Source of the DNA: Alphaproteobacteria bacterium
GTDB taxonomy: Bacteria; Pseudomonadota; Alphaproteobacteria; JACAEB01
DNA: 64,000 nt
Assembly: GCA_024236075.1 (NCBI GenBank)
Contig: JACKLE010000002.1
Location: 310,001-374,000, forward strand
Direction of reading: 5' to 3'
Shown here: positions 1 through 8,207 of the stretch, piece after piece
Position numbering within the stretch: the stretch's first letter is position 1
How the letters are laid out: each line of letters opens with the position of its first letter
Notes under the pieces: model-generated
Databases searched by the model: none
What the model was told of the DNA's origin: nothing
Seen by the model: the letters and a program-made list of their open reading frames with translations, nothing else
Made by a program: the position numbers and the translations under genes

Positions 1-334
1 CCGTGGTCTTCCTGAGACTCCGACCGGTCCGACGCTTGTCGAGGGACCCTCACCTGCCACACAGATACGGGCTGCACATATCCGGGCCGGTCCTGACCTG
101 GCGACCGGTAAAAATCGACCACTGGTCACGCTATGGGGAACGGCGTGCCGTCCTCACACTCATCGGTGACAATTTCTGAGGGCGGATGGGAGCAGGTCTT
201 CTCAGCACAGTTGGAATGGGCGATCATATCGCCTCTACACGGAGCGAATACGTGGCGCTCGCGGTCTGTCTCGCCCAGCATGTGGGCGAGGTCCGCGCCG
301 GACGCCGGGCGCTGCGCGACACAGTCGGTGAAGG
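1..334. other. upstream region without a recognisable gene
   Basis: I see no convincing gene here. Open frames on both strands are rich in Arg, Ser and Pro and resemble no family I know, as expected for GC-rich non-coding DNA. An in-frame TGA lies six bases before the ATG at 335, so the dehydratase does not extend upstream. The 3' end of a gene from beyond the window cannot be excluded. Confidence 0.4.
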
Positions 335-1288
335 ATGCTTTCTGCAGCGATTCTCGAGGCGGCCTACGAGCGCGTTCGGCCATATGTGCGCCGCACGCCG
401 CTCGTGGCCATGACGCCCACGGGCCTCGGCCTGAAGGCAGAGAGCCTTCAGCCTACCGGCGCCTTCAAGCTGCGTGGCGCGTTCAACGCCATCCTGTCGC
501 TCGGGCAGGAGGCGCGCGCGCGCGGCGTCGTGGCGCATTCGAGCGGCAACCATGCGCAGGCCGTCGCCTACGCGGCAAATGTGCTGAGCGTTCGCGCGGT
601 AATCGTCATGCCGGAGAACGCGCCCGCGGTGAAGCGCGAGGGAACGCAAAGGTGGGGCGCCGAGATCGTGACCGTGGCGCCGGGCGGATCGGAACGCGCC
701 CGCCGCGCCGCCGAGCTCGCGGCGGAGCGGGGGCTCACGCCGATTCCGCCCTTCAACTCGCTCGACATCATCGCGGGCGCGGCCGGCGTGGGCCTGGAGA
801 TTCTGCAAGACCGCCCGAACGTCGAGCGCATCTACGTCTCCGTGTCCGGGGGCGGACAGATCGCGGGCGTGGCGGCGGCCGTCGCGGCTTTTCGTCCGCA
901 TGTCGAGGTCGTGGCGGTGGAACCGGCATTGAGCGGCCATGCGAGCGCGAGCCTCGCCGCGGGACATCCGGTCGCCGTTTCGGACGCCGAGGCGGGCCGC
1001 ACGATCGCGGACGGCCTGCGCGTTTCGCGCCTCGGCGAGGCGAGCTGGGCGATCGTGAAGAGTGTCGTACAAAGAGCGATCGCGGTCACCGACGAGGAGA
1101 TCACCGCGGCGATGCGGCGCATCGCCGCCGAGGCGCGGCTCGTCGCCGAGCCTTCCGGCGCGGCGGCGATCGCCGGGGCGCTCAAGGATAGGAGTCCTAC
1201 GGATGAAAGCGTCGCCGTCCTCAGCGGCGGCAATGTCGATCCCGCGCTCTTTGCGAGCATCCTCCTGGGAGGCGAGCGCGGCGCATGA
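335..1288 (+). CDS. PLP-dependent threonine/serine dehydratase family protein
   Basis: This 317-residue protein belongs to fold-type II PLP enzymes of the threonine dehydratase/serine racemase group, which deaminate L-threonine or L-serine to a 2-oxo acid and ammonia in the cytoplasm. Residues 41-49 (TGAFKLRGA) hold the Schiff-base lysine, K45. The substrate loop SSGNHAQ is at 69-75, and the glycine-rich phosphate-binding loop SGGGQIAG is at 171-178. The length fits the short catabolic form without a C-terminal ACT domain. The ATG follows a GGTGAAGG ribosome binding site, and an in-frame TGA just upstream fixes this start. No operon partner is evident, since the next intact gene is 636 bp away. 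Serine racemase or a hydroxy-amino-acid dehydratase of other specificity is possible. Confidence 0.88.
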   Translation: MLSAAILEAAYERVRPYVRRTPLVAMTPTGLGLKAESLQPTGAFKLRGAFNAILSLGQEARARGVVAHSSGNHAQAVAYAANVLSVRAVIVMPENAPAVKREGTQRWGAEIVTVAPGGSERARRAAELAAERGLTPIPPFNSLDIIAGAAGVGLEILQDRPNVERIYVSVSGGGQIAGVAAAVAAFRPHVEVVAVEPALSGHASASLAAGHPVAVSDAEAGRTIADGLRVSRLGEASWAIVKSVVQRAIAVTDEEITAAMRRIAAEARLVAEPSGAAAIAGALKDRSPTDESVAVLSGGNVDPALFASILLGGERGA

Positions 1289-1468
1289 CCCGGTCGGGCG
1301 CCCGAGCCGGCCGCACCCGACGCCGGACCCGCCCGCCTTGCCTGCGGATCCGCCCGAGACAAAGGGCGGCCCGGGGCCGGGCCTTTGCGCTACCCTTGAG
1401 GAAGCGGGTAGGAATGGAGCGCGATTGCGGCTTGCGCGGCCGCGAGGCAGGGAAATGTGGCGGTCGGC

Positions 1469-1889
1469 ATGACGACGATCAAGGACGTGGCGCGCATCGC
1501 GAGCGTTTCGATAGCCACGGTGTTTCGCTATGTCAACGAGCCCGCCCACGACCAAGGATCGACCCGCGCGCTTCGAGGCGGCGATGAGCAGCTCCGGCTA
1601 TGCGCCCAACGCGCTCGCGCAGAGCTTTCGGCGCGGGCGCACGGGCCTCGTCGTCGCCCTCCCGTTCGTCGGCTTCGACAATATTCACTATACAGAGCTC
1701 TGCGACCCGCCGCCGAGCACGGTCTCCCAGCCGGCCGAGCTGGTGGGCGAGCGGGCGATGCGCCGCCTCGTCAAGCTCCTCAGCGGGACCGACGTCGGCA
1801 CAGCGCCCGAGGTCGTCCCGCACCGGCTCGTCATCCGCGCCTCCACCGCGCCGCCGCCCAGGGCGCCGAGAAGATCCGCGCCCGCCTGA
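1469..1889 (+). pseudogene. LacI-family regulator remnant (frameshift plus large internal deletion)
   Basis: The first 25 or so codons give a clear LacI helix-turn-helix (TTIKDVARIASVSIATVFRYV). Around 1548-1560 the match moves to another frame, which continues with ARFEAAMSSSGYAPNALAQS and GRTGLVVALP, the standard end of the LacI DNA-binding hinge. It then jumps straight to the extreme C-terminal motif of the family (VGFDNIHYTEL, DPPPSTVSQPAELVG, HRLVIRAST). About 200 residues of the periplasmic-binding-protein-like sensor domain are therefore missing, in addition to the frameshift. No functional repressor can be made. It lies between the dehydratase and the deacetylase and was probably the local regulator of one of them. 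A sequencing error could explain the frameshift but not the deletion. Confidence 0.85.
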
Positions 1890-1923
1890 AGGTGGCCATG
1901 AACCGCGTTCGCAGAGTGCCCTC

Positions 1924-2646
1924 ATGCAGCTTGTGAGCTTTTGCTTCGACGATGGATTCGCCGCCACGCAGGCCCATGTGCGGCGCGCCTTCGCGCCGCG
2001 CGGACTCGCGGCGACCTTCTGCATCCTCGCCGAGCCCGAGCGGGCGCAGGACGCCGCCGTGCGCGCCTGCCCCGTCGCCGGCTGGGAGACGTGGCGCGCG
2101 GCGCGCGCGGAGGGCCACGAGGTCGAGTGCCACGGGCTGTCGCATGAGCGCCTGGCCGACCTTCCGCTACCGGAGGCTCAGGCTGGCCTCGCGCGCTCCC
2201 TCGCGGCCTTCGCCCGCGAGCTGCCCGGCTTTTCGGCGCGGGATTCGATGTTCCATGCCGCCTATCTCGCGGTTCCCCGGGCGTTGATGGGCTGGCTCGC
2301 GGACCGCGTTCTCGCGGTGCGCACGGCATGCGGGCGAAACGGGCTCAACCGTGTCGGGGACATCGCGCCCGGCGGGCCGGTCGATTGCGTGACCTTCGGG
2401 CCCCAAGCAGCGGACGGCCCCGCCCACGTTCGTCTCGCGCGCTTCCTTGCGGAGGAGGAGGGCTGGCTCGTCCTCGTCTTCCACGGCGTCGGCGAGGGCG
2501 CATGGGGGCCGCTCTCGGTCGCGGGCCTCGACGCGCTGCTCGATCTCGCGCGCGCGTCGGGCGCGCGGATCGCGCCGGCGAGCCGGGCGTTCCGCCTGGT
2601 TCAGGCGGAGGCGCGCTCACGCGCGGGACGCGAGACGAGCTTGTAG
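1924..2646 (+). CDS. polysaccharide deacetylase family protein (NodB-like)
   Basis: This 240-residue protein has a NodB-type carbohydrate esterase fold. The metal and base aspartates are in the N-terminal strand (FCFDDGF, D9-D10), and the H-xxx-H metal motif is at 70-74 (HGLSH). The C-terminal half includes a LVFHGVG strand typical of the second conserved histidine. No signal peptide is visible, so it acts in the cytoplasm. This form usually acts on small N-acetyl or N-formyl substrates rather than cell-wall polymers. The ATG at 1924 is chosen because the family begins almost directly with the FDDG strand. The gene runs convergently into the GntR regulator on the other strand, overlapping it by 46 bp. 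The substrate is unknown. Confidence 0.75.
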   Translation: MQLVSFCFDDGFAATQAHVRRAFAPRGLAATFCILAEPERAQDAAVRACPVAGWETWRAARAEGHEVECHGLSHERLADLPLPEAQAGLARSLAAFARELPGFSARDSMFHAAYLAVPRALMGWLADRVLAVRTACGRNGLNRVGDIAPGGPVDCVTFGPQAADGPAHVRLARFLAEEEGWLVLVFHGVGEGAWGPLSVAGLDALLDLARASGARIAPASRAFRLVQAEARSRAGRETSL

Positions 2647-3260
2647 GTAACGGTGACGTGGGTGCGCATCAGCGCGGCCGCTTCCTCGGCGCGCCCCGCG
2701 ATCATGTGGTCGAGGATCGCCTCGTGCTCGGGCCAGACGTCGACCGCGGTCGAGGGGTGGCGCAGGACTTCCCCGATCGAGCGGCGCAGATGGCACCAGT
2801 TGAGGCGCATCGAATCGATGATCACCTGATTGTCGGCGACCTCGTAGATGAAGCAGTGAAAGGCCATGTCGGCCGCGATGAGGCCGCGGCGGTCGCGGCT
2901 GCGAACCATTTCGCGCCCCTGCTTAAGGAGCGCGCGGCCGCGGGCGATCATGGCCTCGTCGAGGCGGGGCGTTGCCAGCGACACGGCCAATGGCTCGATG
3001 GCGCCGCGGAACTGGTAGATCGCATCGAAAAGCCGCGCGTCCATCGGCGGCACGGCGAGCCCGCGCCGGCCGGCCTCGCGCAGCAGGCCCTGGCCCTTGA
3101 GGAGGGTGAGCGCGTGCGTCACGGGCTGACGCGATACGTTGAGGCGGGCCGCGATCATCTCCTGGGTCAGCCGCTCGCCCGGCTTGAGCGTGCCGTCGCA
3201 GATCGCATCGAGGATGACCTCGTAGGCCTGGTCGACGAGGCTCTTGGGCGCCTTCAGCAT
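2601..3260 (-). CDS. GntR-family (FadR/FCD type) transcriptional regulator, probable regulator of the hcm operon
   Basis: This 219-residue regulator has an N-terminal winged helix (about residues 5-70; LTQEMIAARLNVSRQPVTHAL is the recognition region) and a C-terminal all-helical FCD ligand-binding domain (about 80-205, with the pattern D..FH..I and a late H). It is transcribed divergently from the hcm operon across a 239-bp gap. That gap holds two perfect dyads (3344-3364 and 3472-3490), a typical setting for a local metabolite-responsive repressor. The start at 3260 is the first ATG that leaves only a normal N-terminus before the helix-turn-helix; the open frame continues upstream with non-conserved residues. 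I infer that the effector is an acyl-CoA or hydroxy acid of the hcm pathway. Confidence 0.85.
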   Translation of the reverse strand: MLKAPKSLVDQAYEVILDAICDGTLKPGERLTQEMIAARLNVSRQPVTHALTLLKGQGLLREAGRRGLAVPPMDARLFDAIYQFRGAIEPLAVSLATPRLDEAMIARGRALLKQGREMVRSRDRRGLIAADMAFHCFIYEVADNQVIIDSMRLNWCHLRRSIGEVLRHPSTAVDVWPEHEAILDHMIAGRAEEAAALMRTHVTVTYKLVSRPARERASA

Positions 3261-3343
3261 TTCCACGCGGGCTTCCTCCGGGTTAGAGCCGTCCGCGGGC
3301 GGATCGAAGCGGAAGCGTCGACCCGTCTGCGGAGCGGTTCCAC

Positions 3344-3364
3344 ATTGCTCGATTCCAGAGCAAT
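3344..3364. promoter_or_regulatory. inverted repeat between GntR regulator and hcmB
   Basis: ATTGCTC and GAGCAAT form perfect 7-bp arms around a 7-bp spacer. It lies about 85 bp upstream of the regulator start and 135 bp upstream of hcmB. It may be a second binding site, for example for autoregulation, but its sequence differs from the 3472-3490 palindrome. Confidence 0.4.
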
Positions 3365-3436
3365 CGCTCGCGGCCGAACGTGCGCATCCCGATCGCCTTC
3401 GGCCGCAATTTGCTCTTGCGCCGCGCCGGCGGCGGA

Positions 3437-3490
3437 TTGACAAAAATACGACTATGGCCGATAGAAGGGCAATTGAATTCAGAATTCAAT
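3437..3490 (+). promoter_or_regulatory. probable hcm operon promoter with overlapping 19-bp palindromic operator
   Basis: A perfect TTGACA hexamer (3437-3442) is followed after 17 bp by GATAGA (3460-3465), a plausible though weak -10. Immediately downstream, 3472-3490 reads ATTGAATTC-A-GAATTCAAT, a perfect dyad with 9-bp arms. It would cover the transcription start, so a repressor bound there would block transcription. The ribosome binding site GGGAGG and the hcmB ATG follow at once. The divergently encoded GntR protein is the obvious candidate to bind it (inference). Confidence 0.6.
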
Positions 3491-3499
3491 AGGGGAGGA

Positions 3500-3913
3500 A
3501 TGCCAGTGTCGCGACCCATTCGCGTGCTGCTCGCCAAGGTCGGCCTCGACGGCCACGACCGCGGCGTGAAGGTCGTGGCCCGTACCCTGCGCGACGCGGG
3601 CATGGACGTCATCTATTCCGGCCTTCACCGAACGCCGGAAGAGGTCGTGACGGCGGCGGTGCAGGAGGACGTGGACATACTCGGCGTGAGCCTCCTCTCA
3701 GGTGTTCAGCTTACGGTCTTTCCGAAGATCCTTGCGCTGCTTGCACAGCAGGGGGCCGACGACCTCATCGTCGTCGCGGGCGGCGTGATGCCCGACGAGG
3801 ACGTTTCTGAGCTCAAGCGGATGGGAGTTGCGGAGGTCATGCTGCAGGATACGCCCCCGCAGGCGATCGTCGAGACGCTAAGCCGCCTGGTCGCCGCGCG
3901 CGGGCCGAGGTGA
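3500..3913 (+). CDS. hcmB: 2-hydroxyisobutyryl-CoA mutase small (cobalamin-binding) subunit
   Basis: This 137-residue protein is a stand-alone B12-binding domain of the methylmalonyl-CoA mutase family. The base-off/His-on motif DxHxxG is D17-G-H19-D-R-G22, so H19 would be the lower axial cobalt ligand. A later SLLSG stretch and the GGVMPDED loop belong to the same Rossmann-like fold. It pairs with the large subunit encoded four genes on (hcmA) to carry adenosylcobalamin. Isobutyryl-CoA mutase and 2-hydroxyisobutyryl-CoA mutase both use this split arrangement. A GGGAGG ribosome binding site precedes the ATG at 3500. It is the first gene of a four-gene operon, 3 bp before hcl. From this subunit alone the type of mutase cannot be told; the call rests on hcmA. 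Confidence 0.85.
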   Translation: MPVSRPIRVLLAKVGLDGHDRGVKVVARTLRDAGMDVIYSGLHRTPEEVVTAAVQEDVDILGVSLLSGVQLTVFPKILALLAQQGADDLIVVAGGVMPDEDVSELKRMGVAEVMLQDTPPQAIVETLSRLVAARGPR

Positions 3914-3916
3914 GCC

Positions 3917-5350
3917 ATGGAGGACTGGTCCTATCCGCCGTCGTTCGACGAGGCCTATCGTCCGCCGATGGACAGCGCCTATTGGTTTCCCGAGCGAGAA
4001 ACCATGCCAGCCGCCGAACGCGAGGCACGCATTCTCGAGCGACTGAAGGAGGTCTGCGCCTACGCCTACGCGCGCGCGCCCTTCTATCGACGCAAGTGGG
4101 ACGAGGCGGGATTTCATCCCGATGCCCTGCGCACGCTAGAGGATTTCGAGGAGAAGGTCCCCGTCGTCACCAAAGCCGATCTGAGGGCGTCGCAGGCGGC
4201 CCATCCGCCCTTCGGTGATTATCTCTGTACAAATGAACGAGACGTCTTTCACGTGCACGGTACGAGCGGCACGACCGGCCTTCCCACCGCCTTCGCCATC
4301 GGGACGGCCGACTGGAGCGCGATCGCGAACGCCCATGCGCGCGCCCTGTGGGCGATGGGCCTGCGGCCCGGCGATCTCGTCTGCATCGCCGCGATCTTCT
4401 CGCTGTATATGGGGAGCTGGGGGGCTCTCGCGGGCGTCGAGCGGCTGGGCGCCACGGCCTTTCCGTTCGGCGCGGGCGCGGCGGGCATGACGGCGCGCTG
4501 CGCCCATTGGCTTGCGAGGCTCAAGCCCAGGGGATTCTACGCGACGCCGACCTATGCGCTCTACCTCGCGGAAGCGGCGGCGGGCGAGGGGCTCGACCCG
4601 CGGGACTTCGGCATCGGAAAGATGTTCTTCTCCGGCGAGCCCGGCGCTTCGATCCCCGCCGTGCGCGAGCGTCTCGCCCAGCTCTACGGCGCCGAGATCT
4701 ACGATTGCGGCTCGATGGCCGAGATGACGCCCTGGATGCATCTCGCCGGCACCGGCGGTCAGGGAATGCTCGCCTGGCAGGACATTGCGTACACGGAGGT
4801 ATGCGATCCCAAGACCATGCGCCGCGTGCCCTATGGGGCGCGCGGCACGCCGGTCTACACGCATCTCGAGCGCACCTCGCAGCCCATGATCCGGCTTCTG
4901 TCCGGCGACCTCGCTCTGTGGACGGACGATCCGAGCCCGTGCGGGCGCAGCTATCCGAGCCTGCCCAACGGCATATTCGGGCGCATAGACGACATGTTCA
5001 CCGTGCGCGGCGAGAACGTCTATCCGAGCGAGATCGACGCCGTGCTGACTAACCTTCCGGGCTATGGCGGCGAGCATCGCATCGTCATCACCCGTTCCGG
5101 CCCCATGGATGAGCTGCTGCTGCGCGTTGAGGCCGATGCCGACGTCGATGCGCGCGGCGAGGAGGCCCGCAGGAGGCTTGCCGAGAGCGTTCGCCACGCC
5201 GTGCGCCTCTTGCTCGGGCTCGGCGCGGCGGTCGAGATCCTCGCGCCGGGAAGCATTCCGCGGACGGATTTCAAGGCGCGCCGCGTCGTCGACGACCGAG
5301 AGCTCTATCGCAATCTCAACGCGGCGCTCGACAAGGGCACGGGTCCATGA
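3917..5350 (+). CDS. hcl: acyl-CoA ligase of the phenylacetate-CoA ligase (PaaK) type, probable 2-hydroxyisobutyrate-CoA ligase
   Basis: This 477-residue adenylate-forming enzyme would activate a carboxylate with ATP and CoA. The AMP-binding P-loop (HGTSGTTGLPT) is at residues 114-124. RIDDMFTVRGENVYPSEID marks the hinge into the C-terminal subdomain, as in PaaK-type ligases. The known 2-hydroxyisobutyrate-CoA ligase belongs to this PaaK-like group and is encoded beside the mutase subunits, which is why I prefer that substrate to phenylacetate; no phenylacetate pathway gene is nearby. The gene starts 3 bp after hcmB, and its stop overlaps the start of the GTPase gene by 4 bp, indicating translational coupling. 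Substrate specificity is inferred from context. Confidence 0.8.
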   Translation: MEDWSYPPSFDEAYRPPMDSAYWFPERETMPAAEREARILERLKEVCAYAYARAPFYRRKWDEAGFHPDALRTLEDFEEKVPVVTKADLRASQAAHPPFGDYLCTNERDVFHVHGTSGTTGLPTAFAIGTADWSAIANAHARALWAMGLRPGDLVCIAAIFSLYMGSWGALAGVERLGATAFPFGAGAAGMTARCAHWLARLKPRGFYATPTYALYLAEAAAGEGLDPRDFGIGKMFFSGEPGASIPAVRERLAQLYGAEIYDCGSMAEMTPWMHLAGTGGQGMLAWQDIAYTEVCDPKTMRRVPYGARGTPVYTHLERTSQPMIRLLSGDLALWTDDPSPCGRSYPSLPNGIFGRIDDMFTVRGENVYPSEIDAVLTNLPGYGGEHRIVITRSGPMDELLLRVEADADVDARGEEARRRLAESVRHAVRLLLGLGAAVEILAPGSIPRTDFKARRVVDDRELYRNLNAALDKGTGP

Positions 5351-6339
5351 GCCCCGCTCGGGCGCGCATCGCCTCCAGGGAGCTTGCCGAGCGCGCGGCT
5401 ACGGGCGAGATCGCGGCGATCGCGCGGCTGATCTCGCGCGCGGAGGCGGGGCTTCCCGAGGCGCAACTCGCGATCGCGAAGCTGCGCACCGGGTGTGTGC
5501 GCCCGCACGTCATCGGCGTGACGGGCGTTCCGGGGAGCGGCAAGTCGAGCCTCGTGGCGCGCCTCGCGCGGCTGCGCCGCGCGAGCGGAGCGCGCGTCGC
5601 CATCGTCGCGGTCGATCCCTCGAGCCCCATTTCCGGCGGCGCCATTCTCGGCGATCGCATCCGCATGGGCGAGCTTCAGGGCGACGACGGCGTTTTCGTT
5701 CGGAGCATGGCGACGCGCGGGGCTCTTGGGGGCCTCGCGCGGGCGACGCTCGATGCCGTGGACATACTGGGCGCGGGCGGCTTCGGGACCGTCTTCATCG
5801 AGACGGTCGGCGTCGGTCAGGACGAGGTCGACATCGCGCGGGCCTGCCACACGACCCTCGTCGTTTCCGCGCCCGGGCTCGGCGACGAGGTGCAGGCCAT
5901 CAAGGCCGGCATATTGGAGATCGCCGATATCCACGTCGTGTCGAAATGCGATCGCGGCGACGCGGCGCGCACGCTGGCCGATCTGAAGGCCATGCTGACG
6001 CTCGGGATTCGCGGCACCGCGACGGGCGCATGGCGCGCGCCCGTGATCGGGACGAGCGTCCAGTCCGGCGAGGGCCTCGAGGCGCTGGCCGCCGCGCTCG
6101 ACGGCCATCGCGATATGCTCGCGCGGACGGGGCAGCTCGCCGCGCGCGAGCACGCCATCGCGGCCTACCGCCTCGCGAAGACCGCCGAGGCTCTTTTGCA
6201 GCAGCGCCTCACGGCGGCGCTGCCCGCCCGCCTCGATGCGCTCGCCGCGCGTCTCGCGGGCGGGGAGGGCGACGTCTATGCGCTGGCGCGCCAGCTCGTC
6301 GAGGATGTCATTTCAGCCGATACGGAAGCAGTGCCATGA
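5347..6339 (+). CDS. MeaB/ArgK-type G3E GTPase, chaperone of the B12-dependent mutase
   Basis: This 330-residue P-loop GTPase has a Walker A motif at 60-68 (GVPGSGKSS), a Walker B/switch region IETVGVGQDEVDIA, and SKCD in the NKxD position. MeaB proteins load adenosylcobalamin into acyl-CoA mutases and protect or replace damaged cofactor. Its place between the ligase and the mutase large subunit supports dedication to this mutase, as with the MeaH chaperone of known hcm clusters. The ATG overlaps the stop of hcl by 4 bp, and its own stop overlaps the hcmA ATG by 4 bp, so the operon is tightly coupled. The N-terminal helical arm and C-terminal dimerisation helix of the family are present at normal length. 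Confidence 0.88.
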   Translation: MSPARARIASRELAERAATGEIAAIARLISRAEAGLPEAQLAIAKLRTGCVRPHVIGVTGVPGSGKSSLVARLARLRRASGARVAIVAVDPSSPISGGAILGDRIRMGELQGDDGVFVRSMATRGALGGLARATLDAVDILGAGGFGTVFIETVGVGQDEVDIARACHTTLVVSAPGLGDEVQAIKAGILEIADIHVVSKCDRGDAARTLADLKAMLTLGIRGTATGAWRAPVIGTSVQSGEGLEALAAALDGHRDMLARTGQLAAREHAIAAYRLAKTAEALLQQRLTAALPARLDALAARLAGGEGDVYALARQLVEDVISADTEAVP

Positions 6340-8018
6340 TCGAGAAGGACGCGGCGGAGCGCATCGAGGCCGAGCTTGCGGATTGGGAGCGCAAGGAGGT
6401 CGCGGCCTTCCTGGCGAAGGTCCCCGAGCGGCGGGAGGAATTCTCCACGTTGGGCGGAATTCCCTTGAAAAGGGTCTACACCGCCGCCGACGTCGCCGAT
6501 CTGAAGGCGGAGGATATCGGCCTGCCGGGCCGCTATCCGTTCACGCGCGGGCCTTATCCCACCATGTATCGCAGCCGTCCGTGGACGATGCGCCAGATCG
6601 CGGGCTTCGGCACGGGCGAGGATACGAACCGGCGCTTCAAATATCTCATCGCGCAGGGGCAGACTGGCATCTCGACGGACTTCGATATGCCGACGCTCAT
6701 GGGCTACGATTCCGATCATCCCATGAGCGAGGGCGAGGTCGGACGCGAGGGCGTCGCGATCGACACGCTCGCCGACATGGAAGCGCTCTTCGACGGCATC
6801 GACATCGAGGCGATCTCGGTCTCGCTCACCATCAACCCCACTGCCTTCATCCTCCTGGCCATGTATGTGGCGCTCGCCAAGCGGCGGGGCTGCGACCTCG
6901 ACCGTCTGTCGGGCACCATCCAGGCCGACATCCTCAAGGAGTACATGGCGCAGAAGGAGTTCATCTATCCGATCGCGCCGTCGGTGCGCCTCGTGCGCGA
7001 CTGCATCACATTCTGTACTCAGAACATGAGGCGCTACAACCCGATCAACATCTCGGGTTACCACATTTCCGAGGCGGGCGCCTCGCCGCTGCACGAGGCG
7101 GCCTTCACGCTCGCCAATCTCATCGTCTATGTCGAGGAGGTCCTGAAGACCGGCCTCGATATCGACGCCTTCGCGCCGCGACTGGCCTTCTTCTTCGTGT
7201 CCCAGGCTGATTTCCTCGAGGAGGTGGCCAAGTTCCGCGCGCTGCGGCGTGCCTATGCGCGGATCATGAAGGAACGTTTCGGAGCTAGAAATCCGGAGTC
7301 GATGCGCCTGCGCTTCCATTGCCAGACGGCGGCCGCGACGCTCACCAAGCCGCAATACATGGTCAACGTCGTGCGCACCACGCTGCAGGCCCTCGCCGCC
7401 GTGATGGGCGGCTGCCAATCTCTGCATACGAACGGTTTCGACGAGGCTTTCGCGATCCCGACGGAGGAGGCCATGCGCCTCGCGCTGCGCACCCAGCAGG
7501 TCATCGCGGAGGAGTCGAACGTCGCGGACGTCGTCGATCCGCTCGGGGGGGCCTATTGCCTCGAAAGCCTCACCTCGGAGTTCGAGCGGCGCATCTTCGA
7601 GGTGCTCGACGAAATCGACGCGCGCGGCGGCACCCTGAAGCTCATCGAGGAGGGCTGGTTCCAGAAGCACATCGCCGATTTCGCCTACGAGACGGCGCTC
7701 AGGAAGGAGGCGGGCACACGCGCGGTGATCGGGGTGAACCGCTTCGCCGAGGAGGGCGAGCGCGCGGCGATCGCGACGCATCCCTACGACCGCACGACGG
7801 CCGAGCGGCAGATCGCGCGCACCCAGGCGGTGCGGCGCGCGCGCGACGGGATCCGGCTCGCGCGTCTGCTCGACGAGCTCGAGGCGGCGGCTCGCGACCC
7901 CTCCCAAAACATCCTTCCCGTGACGATTTCGCTTGTCGAAGCCGGCGCGACGATGGGGGACATCGTCGAGCGGCTGCGCGCCGTATGGGGCACCTACCGG
8001 GAGACGCCGGTTTTCTGA
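6336..8018 (+). CDS. hcmA: 2-hydroxyisobutyryl-CoA mutase large subunit
   Basis: This 560-residue protein is the substrate-binding TIM barrel of a B12-dependent acyl-CoA mutase and lacks a fused B12 domain. Three positions separate it from methylmalonyl-CoA mutase. In RPWTMRQIAGFG the residue that is Tyr in methylmalonyl-CoA mutase and Phe in isobutyryl-CoA mutase is Ile88. In GISTDFDMPT an Asp (D115) replaces the usual small residue. Gln206 (YMAQKEF) replaces the CoA-carboxylate-binding Arg. From memory, Ile90 and Asp117 are the hallmark residues of 2-hydroxyisobutyryl-CoA mutase, offset here by two. The enzyme would interconvert 2-hydroxyisobutyryl-CoA and 3-hydroxybutyryl-CoA, feeding tert-alkyl compounds into central metabolism. 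It is the last gene of the operon. Confidence 0.85.
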   Translation: MIEKDAAERIEAELADWERKEVAAFLAKVPERREEFSTLGGIPLKRVYTAADVADLKAEDIGLPGRYPFTRGPYPTMYRSRPWTMRQIAGFGTGEDTNRRFKYLIAQGQTGISTDFDMPTLMGYDSDHPMSEGEVGREGVAIDTLADMEALFDGIDIEAISVSLTINPTAFILLAMYVALAKRRGCDLDRLSGTIQADILKEYMAQKEFIYPIAPSVRLVRDCITFCTQNMRRYNPINISGYHISEAGASPLHEAAFTLANLIVYVEEVLKTGLDIDAFAPRLAFFFVSQADFLEEVAKFRALRRAYARIMKERFGARNPESMRLRFHCQTAAATLTKPQYMVNVVRTTLQALAAVMGGCQSLHTNGFDEAFAIPTEEAMRLALRTQQVIAEESNVADVVDPLGGAYCLESLTSEFERRIFEVLDEIDARGGTLKLIEEGWFQKHIADFAYETALRKEAGTRAVIGVNRFAEEGERAAIATHPYDRTTAERQIARTQAVRRARDGIRLARLLDELEAAARDPSQNILPVTISLVEAGATMGDIVERLRAVWGTYRETPVF

Positions 8019-8029
8019 GGGCCGTCGAC

Positions 8030-8042
8030 TGAACCCCGGTCG
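8030..8042. promoter_or_regulatory. degenerate TGAC-N4-GTCA-like site upstream of MFS transporter
   Basis: TGAAC-CCCG-GTCG resembles the palindrome found upstream of the TonB receptors, with a mismatch in each half. It lies about 165 bp before the transporter start. On its own it is weak evidence. Confidence 0.25.
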
Positions 8043-8207
8043 GTTTTCCTTTACAAGTGCGGTATCGCGGCCCTATAGCGATTGACGGCCTGCCACGACC
8101 GGAAGGGTCGGACGGCCCGCTTTCCGCTGCAGGAGAGCTTTGCGCGCAGTCGGATGACGGCCTAAATCAAGGCGCGCCGAAGCGCGCGGAAAGACCGGGA
8201 GGCGAAG

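Noticed and set aside
126..413. Short overlapping open frames on both strands before the first gene
   Set aside because: They lack family motifs and ribosome binding sites, and their composition is Arg/Pro/Ser-rich noise.
6336..8018. Annotation of the large mutase subunit as methylmalonyl-CoA mutase
   Set aside because: Ile88, Asp115 and Gln206 differ from the methylmalonyl-CoA mutase residues, the B12 domain is a separate subunit, and a CoA ligase is in the operon.
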